NCBI RefSeq assembly: GCF_021538675.1
Contig: NZ_JAJUKH010000001.1
Location: forward strand, 744,001-808,000
Source: Paenarthrobacter sp. AR 02
GTDB lineage: Bacteria; Actinomycetota; Actinomycetes; Actinomycetales; Micrococcaceae
DNA: 64,000 nt
Reading direction: 5' to 3'
Below are positions 50,174 to 58,038 of the stretch, in pieces; the stretch's first letter is position 1; each line of letters begins with the position of its first letter. The notes beneath the pieces are model-generated. The model made no database searches and was not told the DNA's origin. It was given only the letters and a program-made list of their open reading frames with translations. The position numbers were made by a program, and so were the translations under genes.

Positions 50174-50974
50174 TCAGCCACGCACCCAGCGGTACGGCGT
50201 CGTCGTCGACACCTTGAGCAGGCCAGAGCGTTCCAGAATGGGGCGGGAGTACTCGGTTGAATCGCTGTTAATGAGTGCTTTTCCGTTGGCCAAAGCCGCC
50301 TGGGCGCGGCGGGCTGTCAGGGCCCGGTAGATCCCGCGGCCCCGCCACTCCGGTCGGGTGGCTCCACCCCAGATCCCGGCAAAGTCGGTCCCTTCCACGG
50401 GTTCCAACCGCCCGGCGCTCACAATGATGCCGTCAGCTTCTGCAACCCAGAGTTCCATGCCGTCGTTCAGCGAAAGCCGATGAAGCAGGGCATCCGCCAT
50501 CTCATCCGAAACAGGATCGCCGAATACCTCGTCCTGCATGGCACTCATGGCCCGCACATCCGCTTCCTCCACCACCCGGCGCAAGGTCACGCCGTCGGGC
50601 AAAGGAACATCGACATTGAGGGCCCTGGCATCACCGATCATAATCGATTCCGGTTCATCCGCGGTGAAGCCCCGGGCTGTCAGGGCTTCGTGGAGCCCGG
50701 GAGCATGGTCATGTCCGCGGGTTTTCCACTCGATCCGCGTAATCTCCGGCTGGCCCTCGAAGTAGGAAACGGCCGCTTCCACCAAGCTGCGGACCCCTTC
50801 CTCGTCCGAGCCAGCCAGATCCTGGTACGTGATGAAGCCACGACCACCTCTGAAGGTCACCAACCGGAGCGGGCCAAGTTCCTTGACCGCCACAGCGCTT
50901 GGAGTCTCGGCATCGGTGCGGAGTTGTTCATCGTAGGCAGCGAGAAGCCGGGCTTTGGTATCGGAATCCGTCAT
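50174..50974 (-). CDS. GNAT-family N-acetyltransferase
   Basis: A 266-residue acetyltransferase with two GNAT-like halves. The N-terminal part (1-130) is a degenerate domain. The C-terminal half has the acetyl-CoA loop ATRPEWRGRGIYRALTARRAQAALANGKALINSDSTEYSRPILERSGL, with the RGRGIYRAL pyrophosphate-binding motif. IIVSAGRLEPVEGTDFAGIWGG is the preceding strand pair. The substrate is unknown. It is transcribed alone; the 3' side faces the GntR promoter and the 5' side is followed by the longest 32-bp repeat array. Confidence 0.88.
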   Translation of the reverse strand: MTDSDTKARLLAAYDEQLRTDAETPSAVAVKELGPLRLVTFRGGRGFITYQDLAGSDEEGVRSLVEAAVSYFEGQPEITRIEWKTRGHDHAPGLHEALTARGFTADEPESIMIGDARALNVDVPLPDGVTLRRVVEEADVRAMSAMQDEVFGDPVSDEMADALLHRLSLNDGMELWVAEADGIIVSAGRLEPVEGTDFAGIWGGATRPEWRGRGIYRALTARRAQAALANGKALINSDSTEYSRPILERSGLLKVSTTTPYRWVRG

Positions 50975-51076
50975 CCCGCGAGCCTACTCCACCCCCCCCA
51001 AACCCTCCCTCACATCCCGGATCCACCGTTATTCCGACAGTCCCTCCGACAGTCCCCACTTTGGTTAAGAGAACGA

Positions 51077-51301
51077 GAGAGCGTCAGGCCAAAACAGGCG
51101 GGACGTGAGAGAGGGTCGGGGCGGGACGTGAGAGAGCGTCAGGGCGAAACGGGCGGGACGTGAGAGAGCGTCAGGGCGAAACGGGCGGGACGTGAGAGAG
51201 CGTCAGGTCCAAACGGGCGGAACGTGAGAGAGGGTTCTGGATTAGGGGGACGGGACGTGAGAGAGCGCCAGTCCGAAGCAGGCGGGATGTGAGAGAGCGT
51301 T
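51077..51301. repeat. 32-bp tandem repeat array A3 (about 7 copies)
   Basis: Full copies of the GGGACGTGAGAGAGCGTC core start at 51100, 51123, 51155, 51187, 51219, 51252 and 51284; spacing is 32 bp except one shortened (23) and one 33-bp unit. A partial copy lies at 51074. This fills most of the 420-bp gene-free stretch 50975-51395. Confidence 0.93.
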
Positions 51302-51312
51302 GGGGGAACACA

Positions 51313-51342
51313 AAGGGGACCGGTTCTTCAACCGGTCCCCTT
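51313..51342. terminator. Intrinsic terminator
   Basis: Perfect 13-bp arms AAGGGGACCGGTT (51313-51325) and AACCGGTCCCCTT (51330-51342) with a CTTC loop. It lies downstream of the - strand lipoprotein gene; T-richness is modest. Confidence 0.85.
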
Positions 51343-51395
51343 CAGTGAGTTCAGCTCAAAGTGTTCAGCTCAGCGTGTTCAGCGTGCGGGCGTCA

Positions 51396-51737
51396 TTAGC
51401 CGCGGCAGAGCTCGCCGTATTTGGTGCCGGCTTCCTGGTAGGCCTGACCAAGTTCGGCCAGTTTGGCCTCGTCCGGGCTTTCCTTGGACTGCTCATCCAT
51501 GAACTCCAGGATTGCGGTCACCACGGGCTTCATCTCGGTGGAAGACACCGCTTCGAGGGGCCGGATGGCGTTGGCAACGCGGGTCGTGGCGGTCTTGCTC
51601 TGGTTGCTCGGGATGCCGGCTGCGGCGACGCCAACCCGGTCACAGGTTTCTGCTGTAGTCAGCTGCGGCTGGGCGGCGCAGGCGGATGCCGAGGCGATGA
51701 GCCCGGCAGCGATCAGGACAGTGGTGAGTTTCTTCAT
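51396..51737 (-). CDS. Small secreted lipoprotein
   Basis: A 113-residue predicted lipoprotein. The signal MKKLTTVLIAAGLIASASAC places the lipidated Cys at residue 20. The mature part is helical (LTTAETCDRVGVAAAGIPSNQ, EMKPVVTAILEFMDEQSKESPDEAKLAELGQAYQEAGTKYGELC) with a Cys near each end that could form a disulphide. The family is not recognised; similar short alpha-helical lipoproteins are common in Arthrobacter. It is monocistronic with a strong terminator downstream and a MITE-like element upstream. Confidence 0.82.
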   Translation of the reverse strand: MKKLTTVLIAAGLIASASACAAQPQLTTAETCDRVGVAAAGIPSNQSKTATTRVANAIRPLEAVSSTEMKPVVTAILEFMDEQSKESPDEAKLAELGQAYQEAGTKYGELCRG

Positions 51738-51818
51738 GATTCCCTCAGTGGTCGACGTCCCTTTGATTGTAATCAGAGCAGCGGCCCCCTCACGCATCGG
51801 GGAAAGGCCGCTTGCCCG

Positions 51819-51922
51819 CGTTCCTTCCCAGTTACCTCCCCCAGCAGGCGCAAAACGATGGCCGACGCGCGGGAGTCGCCGCAAAATTACGATGACAGCA
51901 CGGAAGTAACTGGGCAGGAGCG
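51819..51922. repeat. MITE-like element C3
   Basis: About 104 bp bounded by CGTTCCTTCCCAGTTACC (51819-51836) and AGTAACTGGGCAGGAGCG (51905-51922). Matching changes at both ends (GTTACC with GTAAC) keep the pairing compared with C1 and C2. Confidence 0.82.
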
Positions 51923-51942
51923 CAGGGCCGGCCGCGAAGCCG

Positions 51943-53661
51943 CTAGAGCGCCGGCGTCCGGGGTGGAACCGTGCGGCGCCAACCCGTTGCTTCGAAGGCG
52001 ACGGCCAATGCCAACAGTGCCGTGTCGTCGTAGGCGCGCCCTGCGAAGGTGAGGCCCACAGGCATGCCGATATCCGCCATGGTTCCCATCGGCACAGTGA
52101 CCGTCGGGATGCCCAGGTGTCTCGGGACAAGGTTGCCATTGGATACCCACACTCCGTTGCGCCAGCCGAGGTCCGCCGATGCCGGGTTGATGTCCATGTC
52201 GGCAGGTCCGACGTCGGCCGCTGCCGGGAACAGGACCGCGTCCAGTCCGAGCTCGTCCATCCAGTCCTCCAGATCAATGCGCCGGGTCTCCTCCAAGCCG
52301 CGGACTCCGGCTTGCAGCTCGGGGATCTCGGTGAAGTGGGAGACACCGTACTCGCGGACCTGCCGGGGATAGCCGGCGATGTGGTCGTCGAATCCGGTGT
52401 AGCGGTCCGCGAGGGCGCCCTTTGGGTGGGGGAAGATGGCCTCGCCATCCACATTGGCAAGCCTGTTGAGGGCGGGATCGCCGTTGGCCTGCAGGAAGTC
52501 GTCCCACGCCCAGGCCGAAAGGTCCTCGATTTCACGTTTGAGGTACTCGGAGCTGACCAGGCCGCGGGTGGCGATGGTGGGCGCGCCGGGCCGGTCGCCT
52601 TCGTAGTTGGAGACCACGGGGAAGTCCACCAGTACAACGTCAGCGCCGGCAGCTTCCAGGTCCCGCTTCGCAGCTTCCCACAGGTCAATCACGGAAGCGC
52701 GTGTCTCAATGCGCTGCCCGGTAGGCCCGCCGATCCCCGGCTGCTCGCTGGTTCCGGCGTCAGGGTCTGCATTGATATACATGCGTGGCACGCCGAAGCG
52801 CTTGCCCCGCAAAGCCGACCGCCCGCCGTCGAGCGTTTCCGAACCGAGCGCCACGTAGGACTCCGGCCGGACCTCGGACGATTTCGGGATCTCAACCCAC
52901 GGTTGTGCGCGCCAGAAATCACCCCGCGTCTCAGCGTCGTCGGCCACGATCACGTCCAGAAGCTCAAGCATGTCGGCCATGGTGCGGGTGTGCGGCACCA
53001 CGACGTCCATTGTGGGGACCAGCGGCCAGTTGCCGCGCACCGAGATAACGCCGCGGGAGGGCGTGTAGGCGCACAAAGCATTGTTCGACGCCGGTGCGCG
53101 GCCACTTGACCACGTCTCCTCGCCCAGGCCAAAGGCCGCGAAGCTGGCCGTTGTCGCGGTGCCGGAGCCGTTGGATGAACCGGAACCGAACGCTGCCGTC
53201 AGGAAGTCCGCGTTGTAGGGACTTTCGGCGCGTCCGTACACGCCACGCTGCAAGCCGCCGTTGGCCATGGGCGGCATGTTGGTCAGGCCGATCAGCACCG
53301 CACCGGCATCCCTAAGCCGTTCGATGGTGAACGCATCGCGCTGCGCCACCAGATTCTCAAAGGCAGGCGACCCGGCGGCGGCAGTGAGCCCCTTGGCCAG
53401 GTAACTGTCCTTGGCCGTGTACGGGATGCCGTCCAGCGGTCCGAGCGCCACCCTCTGCGCCCGACGTTCGTCCGATGCCCGGGCATCCGCCAACGCATCG
53501 GGATTCATGACCACCAATGCGTTGAGTGTGATGCCGTTGTGGTCGTAGGCCTCGATGCGGTCAAGGTATGCCTGGGTCAGTTCCTCGCTGGTCACCTCAC
53601 CCGATTCAAGTGCCCCGCGCAGTTGAGCAATGGAGGCTTCAACGACGTCGAATGGAGCCAT
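51943..53661 (-). CDS. Amidase-signature-family amidase
   Basis: A 572-residue amidase-signature enzyme. The Ser-cisSer-Lys triad is placeable: Lys in LDGIPYTAKDSYLAKG, cis-Ser in FGSGSSNGSGTATTASF, and the nucleophilic Ser in EETWSSGRAPASN, which takes the place of the usual DTGGSIR. The C-terminal part (about 480-572) has VLFPAAADVGPADMD and GIPTVTVPMGTMADIGMPVGLTFAGRAYDD. The ATG 53661 overlaps the deiminase stop as TAATG. Operon position after an agmatine-deiminase homologue suggests it hydrolyses the carbamoyl or amide product, but general amidase activity is all the sequence shows. Confidence 0.9.
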   Translation of the reverse strand: MAPFDVVEASIAQLRGALESGEVTSEELTQAYLDRIEAYDHNGITLNALVVMNPDALADARASDERRAQRVALGPLDGIPYTAKDSYLAKGLTAAAGSPAFENLVAQRDAFTIERLRDAGAVLIGLTNMPPMANGGLQRGVYGRAESPYNADFLTAAFGSGSSNGSGTATTASFAAFGLGEETWSSGRAPASNNALCAYTPSRGVISVRGNWPLVPTMDVVVPHTRTMADMLELLDVIVADDAETRGDFWRAQPWVEIPKSSEVRPESYVALGSETLDGGRSALRGKRFGVPRMYINADPDAGTSEQPGIGGPTGQRIETRASVIDLWEAAKRDLEAAGADVVLVDFPVVSNYEGDRPGAPTIATRGLVSSEYLKREIEDLSAWAWDDFLQANGDPALNRLANVDGEAIFPHPKGALADRYTGFDDHIAGYPRQVREYGVSHFTEIPELQAGVRGLEETRRIDLEDWMDELGLDAVLFPAAADVGPADMDINPASADLGWRNGVWVSNGNLVPRHLGIPTVTVPMGTMADIGMPVGLTFAGRAYDDTALLALAVAFEATGWRRTVPPRTPAL

Positions 53662-54719
53662 TACGCTGCGCCTCCGGCAATCGGTGTTCCGTTGAGACGC
53701 GGCTGCTGCTGGGTGATGCAATGGATGCCGCCGCCGCGGGCCAGAATGGGCCGGGCGTCCACGGTGACGACGCGGCGGCCCGGGTAGGCCTCCGCCAGGA
53801 TTTCTGCGGCAAGGGAGTCGGCACGCTCTTCGCCGTAACCGCAGGCGATCACGCCGCCGTTGACCACCAGGTGGTTGACGTAGCTCCAGTCCACAAAGCC
53901 GTCGTCGTCGCGGAGCGTTGCCGGAGCCGGCAGAGGGACTATCTCGAAGGGCTTGCCCGCCGCGTCCGTCTGAGTCTCAAGGAATGCCTGGAGCGTGCGG
54001 CTGACGTCGTGGTCCGGGTGCTCCGGGTTGGTCTGGGAGTGCAGCAGGATGCGGCCTGGGGTGGGGAGCGTGGCCACCATGTCGATGTGGCCGCGCGTGC
54101 CCAGGTCCTCGTAGTCGCGGGTCAGCCCGCGGGGAACCCAAATGACCTTGGTGGCGCCGATGGTCCGGGCGAGTTCTGCCTCAACTGCGGCCTTGTCCGC
54201 GAAGGGGTTCCGGCCCGGATCCAGCTGCACCGTCTCGGTGACCAGCACGGTTCCTTCGCCGTCCACGTGGATGGCACCGCCCTCGTTGACCAACAGCGAG
54301 CTGACCAGTTCAGCGCCCGACTGTTCCGCGACGAAGCGTCCCATGCCTGCGCTCTTCTGCCATTCGGACCATGCGGGCGCACCCCAACCGTTGAAGATCC
54401 AGTCCACGGCGCCAAGCACGCCGGGACGTTCGTCATCCAGCACAAAGGTGGGTCCGACGTCGCGCATCCAGAACTCATCCAACGGGGCCTCGAGCTGCTC
54501 GATGCCGCTGCCCAGCATGCGCGCAGCGCGCTGGCGCTCGCTCGGGTCAACCACCATGGTGACGGGTTCGAATTCTGCCACGGCATGCGCGACGGCGGTC
54601 CAGGCCGCGTAGGCCTCTTCAGCGGAGGCGGCGTCGTCGCCTAGGGTCAGTCCGGGGCGCGGAAAAGCCATCCAGGTGCGTTCATGCGGCGCGGTTTCGG
54701 CTGGCATTTTCCAAGCCAT
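53661..54719 (-). CDS. Agmatine deiminase-family protein
   Basis: A 352-residue guanidino-modifying enzyme of the PAD/AIH fold. MPAETAPHERTWMAFP and FWMRDVGPTFV (substrate Asp) match the agmatine deiminase start. GTRGHIDMVATL contains the catalytic His, and GGGIHCITQQQPR contains the nucleophilic Cys, identical to the agmatine deiminase signature. The product would be N-carbamoylputrescine and ammonia. It is the first gene of a two-gene operon with an amidase. It is divergent from a TetR-type regulator with a perfect palindrome between, so the pathway is probably induced by its substrate. Confidence 0.92.
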   Translation of the reverse strand: MAWKMPAETAPHERTWMAFPRPGLTLGDDAASAEEAYAAWTAVAHAVAEFEPVTMVVDPSERQRAARMLGSGIEQLEAPLDEFWMRDVGPTFVLDDERPGVLGAVDWIFNGWGAPAWSEWQKSAGMGRFVAEQSGAELVSSLLVNEGGAIHVDGEGTVLVTETVQLDPGRNPFADKAAVEAELARTIGATKVIWVPRGLTRDYEDLGTRGHIDMVATLPTPGRILLHSQTNPEHPDHDVSRTLQAFLETQTDAAGKPFEIVPLPAPATLRDDDGFVDWSYVNHLVVNGGVIACGYGEERADSLAAEILAEAYPGRRVVTVDARPILARGGGIHCITQQQPRLNGTPIAGGAA

Positions 54720-54752
54720 GGGTGACTCCTTCGTCTGCGTTTCATTGTCTTG

Positions 54753-54768
54753 TTGATCGCACGATCAA
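54753..54768. promoter_or_regulatory. TetR-type operator
   Basis: TTGATCG-CA-CGATCAA, a perfect 16-bp palindrome in the 82-bp gap between the divergent deiminase and tetR genes. It lies 34 bp from each start, where it could control both. Confidence 0.85.
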
Positions 54769-54787
54769 TAATGTTGAAAAGGTAATC

Positions 54788-54793
54788 TAGACT
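54788..54793 (+). promoter_or_regulatory. TAGACT -10 box, leaderless-type, for tetR
   Basis: TAGACT ends 8 nt before the ATG at 54802, and no ribosome site is seen. Confidence 0.5.
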
Positions 54794-54801
54794 GGTCCTT
54801 G

Positions 54802-55467
54802 ATGTCAAGCACTCCACAGAAGCGCGCGGTCCGGAAGTCCCCGGCTGAACGCGCCACAGAAATCACGGAAGCCGCCCGCCAGATCGCACTGGAGACGGGC
54901 CTTACCGCCCTGACGCTGCGCAATGTGGCTGCCCGGGTAGGAGTCGCCTCGGGCCTGGTGGCTCACTATCAGCCCAACATGGACGCGCTCGTTTCCAACA
55001 CGTTTGCCACCATCGTGGCCGCGGAAACACAGGAAATCGCAGCCCTGTTGAGCCGACTCCCCGGGCCCTCCGAGCGGCTCAGCCTGCTGGTGGACACACT
55101 CCTGGACAACAGCAGGCTCGATGTCACGGCCATCTGGGTTGAAGCATGGACGCTCGGGCGCCGCAACGAAGCCCTCGCCGCATCCGTCCGTGAGCAAATG
55201 GACGCCTGGCAGAAGGTTTTCCAAGGAGTGGTTGAGGACGGGAACGCATCCGGAGCATTCAACGTTTCCGATGCGGCCGCCGTCGCCTGGCAGATCCTGG
55301 GCATGGTGGACGGCCTGAACGCGCAGGCCTTGGTCCGCTGGGACGGCGTCAACGACCGCGGCAGTCACCTGGCCCGCGCGGTGGAGGGAATGGTGGGCGC
55401 CGCTACCGGGTCGCTCGTGCGCCAGCCATCGGTGCAGGGTGCCAGGGACCGCAGTCCCCTGCCCTAG
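54802..55467 (+). CDS. TetR-family regulator of the deiminase/amidase operon
   Basis: A 221-residue TetR protein. The HTH is ATEITEAARQIALETGLTALTLRNVAARVGVASGLVAHYQPNMDALVSNTF, and the C-terminal helical ligand domain resembles the BetI-like (TetR_C_6) group. ATG 54802 is preferred to an adjacent TTG at 54799. It is divergent from the agmatine deiminase-amidase operon with a perfect palindromic operator in the shared gap, so it probably represses both units and is released by agmatine or a related guanidino or polyamine compound (inference). Confidence 0.92.
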   Translation: MSSTPQKRAVRKSPAERATEITEAARQIALETGLTALTLRNVAARVGVASGLVAHYQPNMDALVSNTFATIVAAETQEIAALLSRLPGPSERLSLLVDTLLDNSRLDVTAIWVEAWTLGRRNEALAASVREQMDAWQKVFQGVVEDGNASGAFNVSDAAAVAWQILGMVDGLNAQALVRWDGVNDRGSHLARAVEGMVGAATGSLVRQPSVQGARDRSPLP

Positions 55468-55470
55468 GCT
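55465..55470 (+). promoter_or_regulatory. TAGGCT -10 box, leaderless-type, for the gene at 55478
   Basis: TAGGCT overlaps the tetR stop codon and ends 7 nt before the next ATG; GGAG lies in between. Confidence 0.45.
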
Positions 55471-55477
55471 GGAGACC

Positions 55478-56128
55478 ATGGCGATCATTCACAAGGCAAC
55501 CCTGTCCCCGTCCAAGCTCGAACTCATCGCTGATTACCTGCCGAACCAACCTTGGTTCATCCAGGACGGCGCGCCGGAGCTCATTGGCGCCTACCGCTTT
55601 GACGATCCCGCAGGCGAAGTGGGCCTCGAAACCCATGTGGTCACTGCTGGTGAGCGCATCTACCAGGTCCCCCTCAGCTACCGCGGTTACGAGCTCGCAG
55701 GTGCCGAGGACTGGCTGATCGGAACCATGGAGCACTCGGTCCTGGGCAAGCGCTGGGTGTACGACGCCTGCGCCGACCCCATCTACGTCAAGGCCCTCGC
55801 AACCGCGATCCTGACAGGCCAACGGGAAGCTGAGCAGTTCGTCGACGGCGAGCCCGAACCGCGCCCCAGCACCGTTACGGTCAAGGGCAGCGGACAGCTC
55901 GACGACGGCGTACCCGCCCTGAGTGCCTCGGCGCCGGTATCGGGCAGTGGCGTGACGATTATTGATGCGGGTGGGTTGAGGCTGAAAGTAGCCAGAGTCC
56001 TGGATGTGGCCGCCGATGTCTCCGCGAACTCTGCTGCTGCGCCCGAGTTGCACGGAGAGCTGACCCTCAGCGGCACGTGGGCCGGCTTGGAGAACCCGGT
56101 GGAGCTGGCGGCCGTGGTCCGCGACTAG
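55478..56128 (+). CDS. CG0192-like protein with maltokinase N-terminal cap-like domain
   Basis: A 216-residue protein. IIHKATLSPSKLELIADYLPNQPWF, GAYRFDDPAGEVGLETHVV and PLSYRGYELAGAEDWLIGTMEHSVLGKRWVYDACADPIYV match the N-terminal cap of actinobacterial maltokinases and their stand-alone CG0192 relatives. The kinase domain is absent, so it cannot phosphorylate maltose itself. The C-terminal half (about 120-216) is a plain beta-rich region. The true role of the stand-alone family is unknown; sugar or trehalose-glycogen metabolism is suspected from its origin. A TAGGCT box overlaps the tetR stop just upstream. Confidence 0.78.
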   Translation: MAIIHKATLSPSKLELIADYLPNQPWFIQDGAPELIGAYRFDDPAGEVGLETHVVTAGERIYQVPLSYRGYELAGAEDWLIGTMEHSVLGKRWVYDACADPIYVKALATAILTGQREAEQFVDGEPEPRPSTVTVKGSGQLDDGVPALSASAPVSGSGVTIIDAGGLRLKVARVLDVAADVSANSAAAPELHGELTLSGTWAGLENPVELAAVVRD

Positions 56129-56215
56129 CCCGGGAACCGGGTCTGGCATCTTTTAGCCCAAGGGACTCCAGCGTAGGCTGGCACACGAAGCCATCTACTC
56201 CGTTAGGGGCGCACC

Positions 56216-56638
56216 ATGAACAAAGCACAGAACATCATTCCCGCTGCACAGGACCTGGCCCGCGAATGGGTAGGCCACGCTGCCGAAGGCACATCCGCGC
56301 AGACCGAGGCAGTGGTTGGATGGGCGTTGTCCCGGATCAACCACGCCGATGTCCCGTCCGTTGTCCACGGCGTGATGCTCACCCTGACCGGCAACAGGAA
56401 GACGGCCAAGGAAGCCCAACGCACTGCCGCGCGTGCCGTTAAGCGGGCCACCCAGGCACTGAGCCGGAAAGCCCCGCAGCGGCGCTCCCGTCGTGGTGGT
56501 TTGTTGGTGGCGCTGGCCGCAGCTGCTGTCGGTGCGGCAGCCGTACTGGCGTGGCGCGCCATGGTGCCTCCGGGCGAACCCGAGCCGGCCAAGCGACCGG
56601 CTGAGCCCATCAAGCCGCCCGTGCCCCCGGCTCCCTAA
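56216..56638 (+). CDS. Hypothetical membrane-anchored protein, Pro-rich tail
   Basis: A 140-residue protein with an amphipathic helical N-terminal part (1-80: AQDLAREWVGHAAEGTSAQTEAVVGWALSRINHA, then a basic stretch). One membrane helix (about 98-116) follows, and then a Pro/Glu/Lys-rich C-terminal tail (PPGEPEPAKRPAEPIKPPVPPAP). The arrangement resembles the gene at 57228: basic segment, helix, then VPP with a proline-rich outside part. The two could be distant paralogues. No function is recognised. Confidence 0.66.
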   Translation: MNKAQNIIPAAQDLAREWVGHAAEGTSAQTEAVVGWALSRINHADVPSVVHGVMLTLTGNRKTAKEAQRTAARAVKRATQALSRKAPQRRSRRGGLLVALAAAAVGAAAVLAWRAMVPPGEPEPAKRPAEPIKPPVPPAP

Positions 56639-56668
56639 GCAGCCCAACAAGCGGTTCAGGAGCGCCGG

Positions 56669-56971
56669 CTAGGGTGCGGCTTCGCCGTCGTGCCGTTGGA
56701 TCCGCCGCCGAAGGGATGCCCTGGCGAAAAGCCAGTAGGCTCCTGCGCTGGCAAGCAGGAAACCCATTACGCCCAGGAACACCAGCTGGGTCATGATCCC
56801 CGCGATCACCATCACGAACCCGGCAAGGACAGCCAGGCTCCCCAGAATGATGCGGGCCATTTCTCCTCGCGGGCGGCCCGACGTCAGCTGCGAGGCGAGT
56901 TCGGGATCCGTTGCAGCAAGATCCCGTTCCAGCTCCTCCAAGCTCCTGCGTTCTTCTTCCGACAACGACAC
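56669..56971 (-). CDS. DUF3040 membrane protein
   Basis: A 100-residue protein. MSLSEEERRSLEELERDLAATDPELASQL is the conserved DUF3040 opening. Two membrane helices follow (about 42-60 and 62-84), then a basic tail. The family is actinobacterial with no known function. It ends 30 bp from the convergent upstream gene. Confidence 0.85.
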   Translation of the reverse strand: MSLSEEERRSLEELERDLAATDPELASQLTSGRPRGEMARIILGSLAVLAGFVMVIAGIMTQLVFLGVMGFLLASAGAYWLFARASLRRRIQRHDGEAAP

Positions 56972-57227
56972 CGGAGTTCCTCACCACACGAGCAGGTCCG
57001 CGAAAATGCGTCGATGCTCAGGCCATCAGCACGTGCGCTGCTTGCCGTGCCATGCCATCATTATCTGCCCGTTTCGGTGCGTGTGCCACAGGTTCCCTGG
57101 GACAGGTTCTTGCTGTGGTTCCACCTGCCGCGGGTTCCTCCAGCCCCTGAATATGCATACGCTGGAGCTGCGGGCCCATTGCGCCACGAGCACGGACAAA
57201 GATCGCCGACAGGAAAGTTGAATTCCC
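56972..57227. other. Gene-free interval (about 255 bp)
   Basis: Between the divergent DUF3040 and 57228 genes. Overlapping short frames exist but none has a ribosome site plus good codon use. AGGAAAG at about 57210 is the ribosome site of the 57228 gene. Confidence 0.35.
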
Positions 57228-57620
57228 ATGGCACACAAAACTGCAAAGAACACGGCGCTTCAGAAAACCACCCCCGCGGGCCGCGGACCCCGGCGAACGC
57301 TCTGGCTCATCGCGGCCGGCCTTGTTGCAGGCGTGGCGGGCGGAGTTTTCGCCTTCCGCATGCTGGTGCCCCCAGCGCGGACGCCGGAACCTGCCCCGCC
57401 CAGCGAGCCCGAGGAGATCCTGGTCCGCGAGGAACCAGTCGAGATTTCGACCCGGATGCGGCCGGGCGAATGGACAGAAGAGTCCTTGCAGGCGCATATC
57501 GAGGACTATCGGCAGCAGATCAGGGCCATGGGTGCAGCTGAACAGCAGATCGTCACCAAGGTGGAACGCACCGATAACGGGGCTGTACTCGTTGTGGTCA
57601 GCTGGGACCGGCAGCGCTAG
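57228..57620 (+). CDS. Hypothetical membrane-anchored protein
   Basis: A 130-residue protein with a basic N-terminus (HKTAKNTALQKTTPAGRGPRR), one membrane helix (about 24-44) and an extracytoplasmic part. That part starts with a VPPARTPEPAPPSEPEE linker and ends in a small helical/beta region (WTEESLQAHIEDYRQQIRAMGAAEQQIVTKVERTDNGAVLVVVSWDR). Unrecognised. It lies 19 bp before a SnoaL-like gene on the same strand. Confidence 0.68.
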   Translation: MAHKTAKNTALQKTTPAGRGPRRTLWLIAAGLVAGVAGGVFAFRMLVPPARTPEPAPPSEPEEILVREEPVEISTRMRPGEWTEESLQAHIEDYRQQIRAMGAAEQQIVTKVERTDNGAVLVVVSWDRQR

Positions 57621-57639
57621 ACAGGCGCATACTGGAGGC

Positions 57640-58038
57640 ATGAGCGGGACCGAAGAATTCCTTGAATGGGTCAGGTCCACCCTTTATCAAGCGGAACTTG
57701 CCCTCCATAACGGCGATGCCTCTGCACGCCGGGCGATCTGGTCACGGAACGAGCCCGTCAGCGTGCTCGGCGCGTTCCGTGACGCCCACGGCCAGCAAGA
57801 GTTGGACGAGCTCTTTGCTGCGCTGGCGGAGAGTTTCTCTGACTGCCTCTCGTACAGCTTCGACCTTCAGGCCTACGACGTCATAGGAGACATGGCCTAC
57901 ACCGCCGGATTAGAGCACACCTCGGCTTCAATCAACGGCGAGCCACGTCAGTATGTCCTCCGAGCCACCCAGGTCTACCGCCGTGAGGGTGGGGAATGGA
58001 AAGTGGCCCACCGGCATGCCGACACGGTGACCGCCTAG
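57640..58038 (+). CDS. SnoaL/NTF2-like protein
   Basis: A 132-residue cone-fold protein. STLYQAELALHNGDASARRAIWSRNEPVSVLGAFRDAHGQQELDELFAALAESFSD is the helical front. SYSFDLQAYDVIGDMAYTAGLEHTSASINGEPRQYVLRATQVYRREGGEWKVAHRHAD is the final sheet ending in WKVAHRH, typical of DUF4440/SnoaL_3 proteins that bind small ligands. GGAGG precedes the ATG. Its stop and the hspR stop share CTAG (58035-58038). Confidence 0.85.
   Translation: MSGTEEFLEWVRSTLYQAELALHNGDASARRAIWSRNEPVSVLGAFRDAHGQQELDELFAALAESFSDCLSYSFDLQAYDVIGDMAYTAGLEHTSASINGEPRQYVLRATQVYRREGGEWKVAHRHADTVTA

Noticed and set aside
51077..51301. CRISPR array
   Set aside because: Regular 32-bp period, but the variable parts are only about 14 bp and resemble each other, and no cas genes are present.
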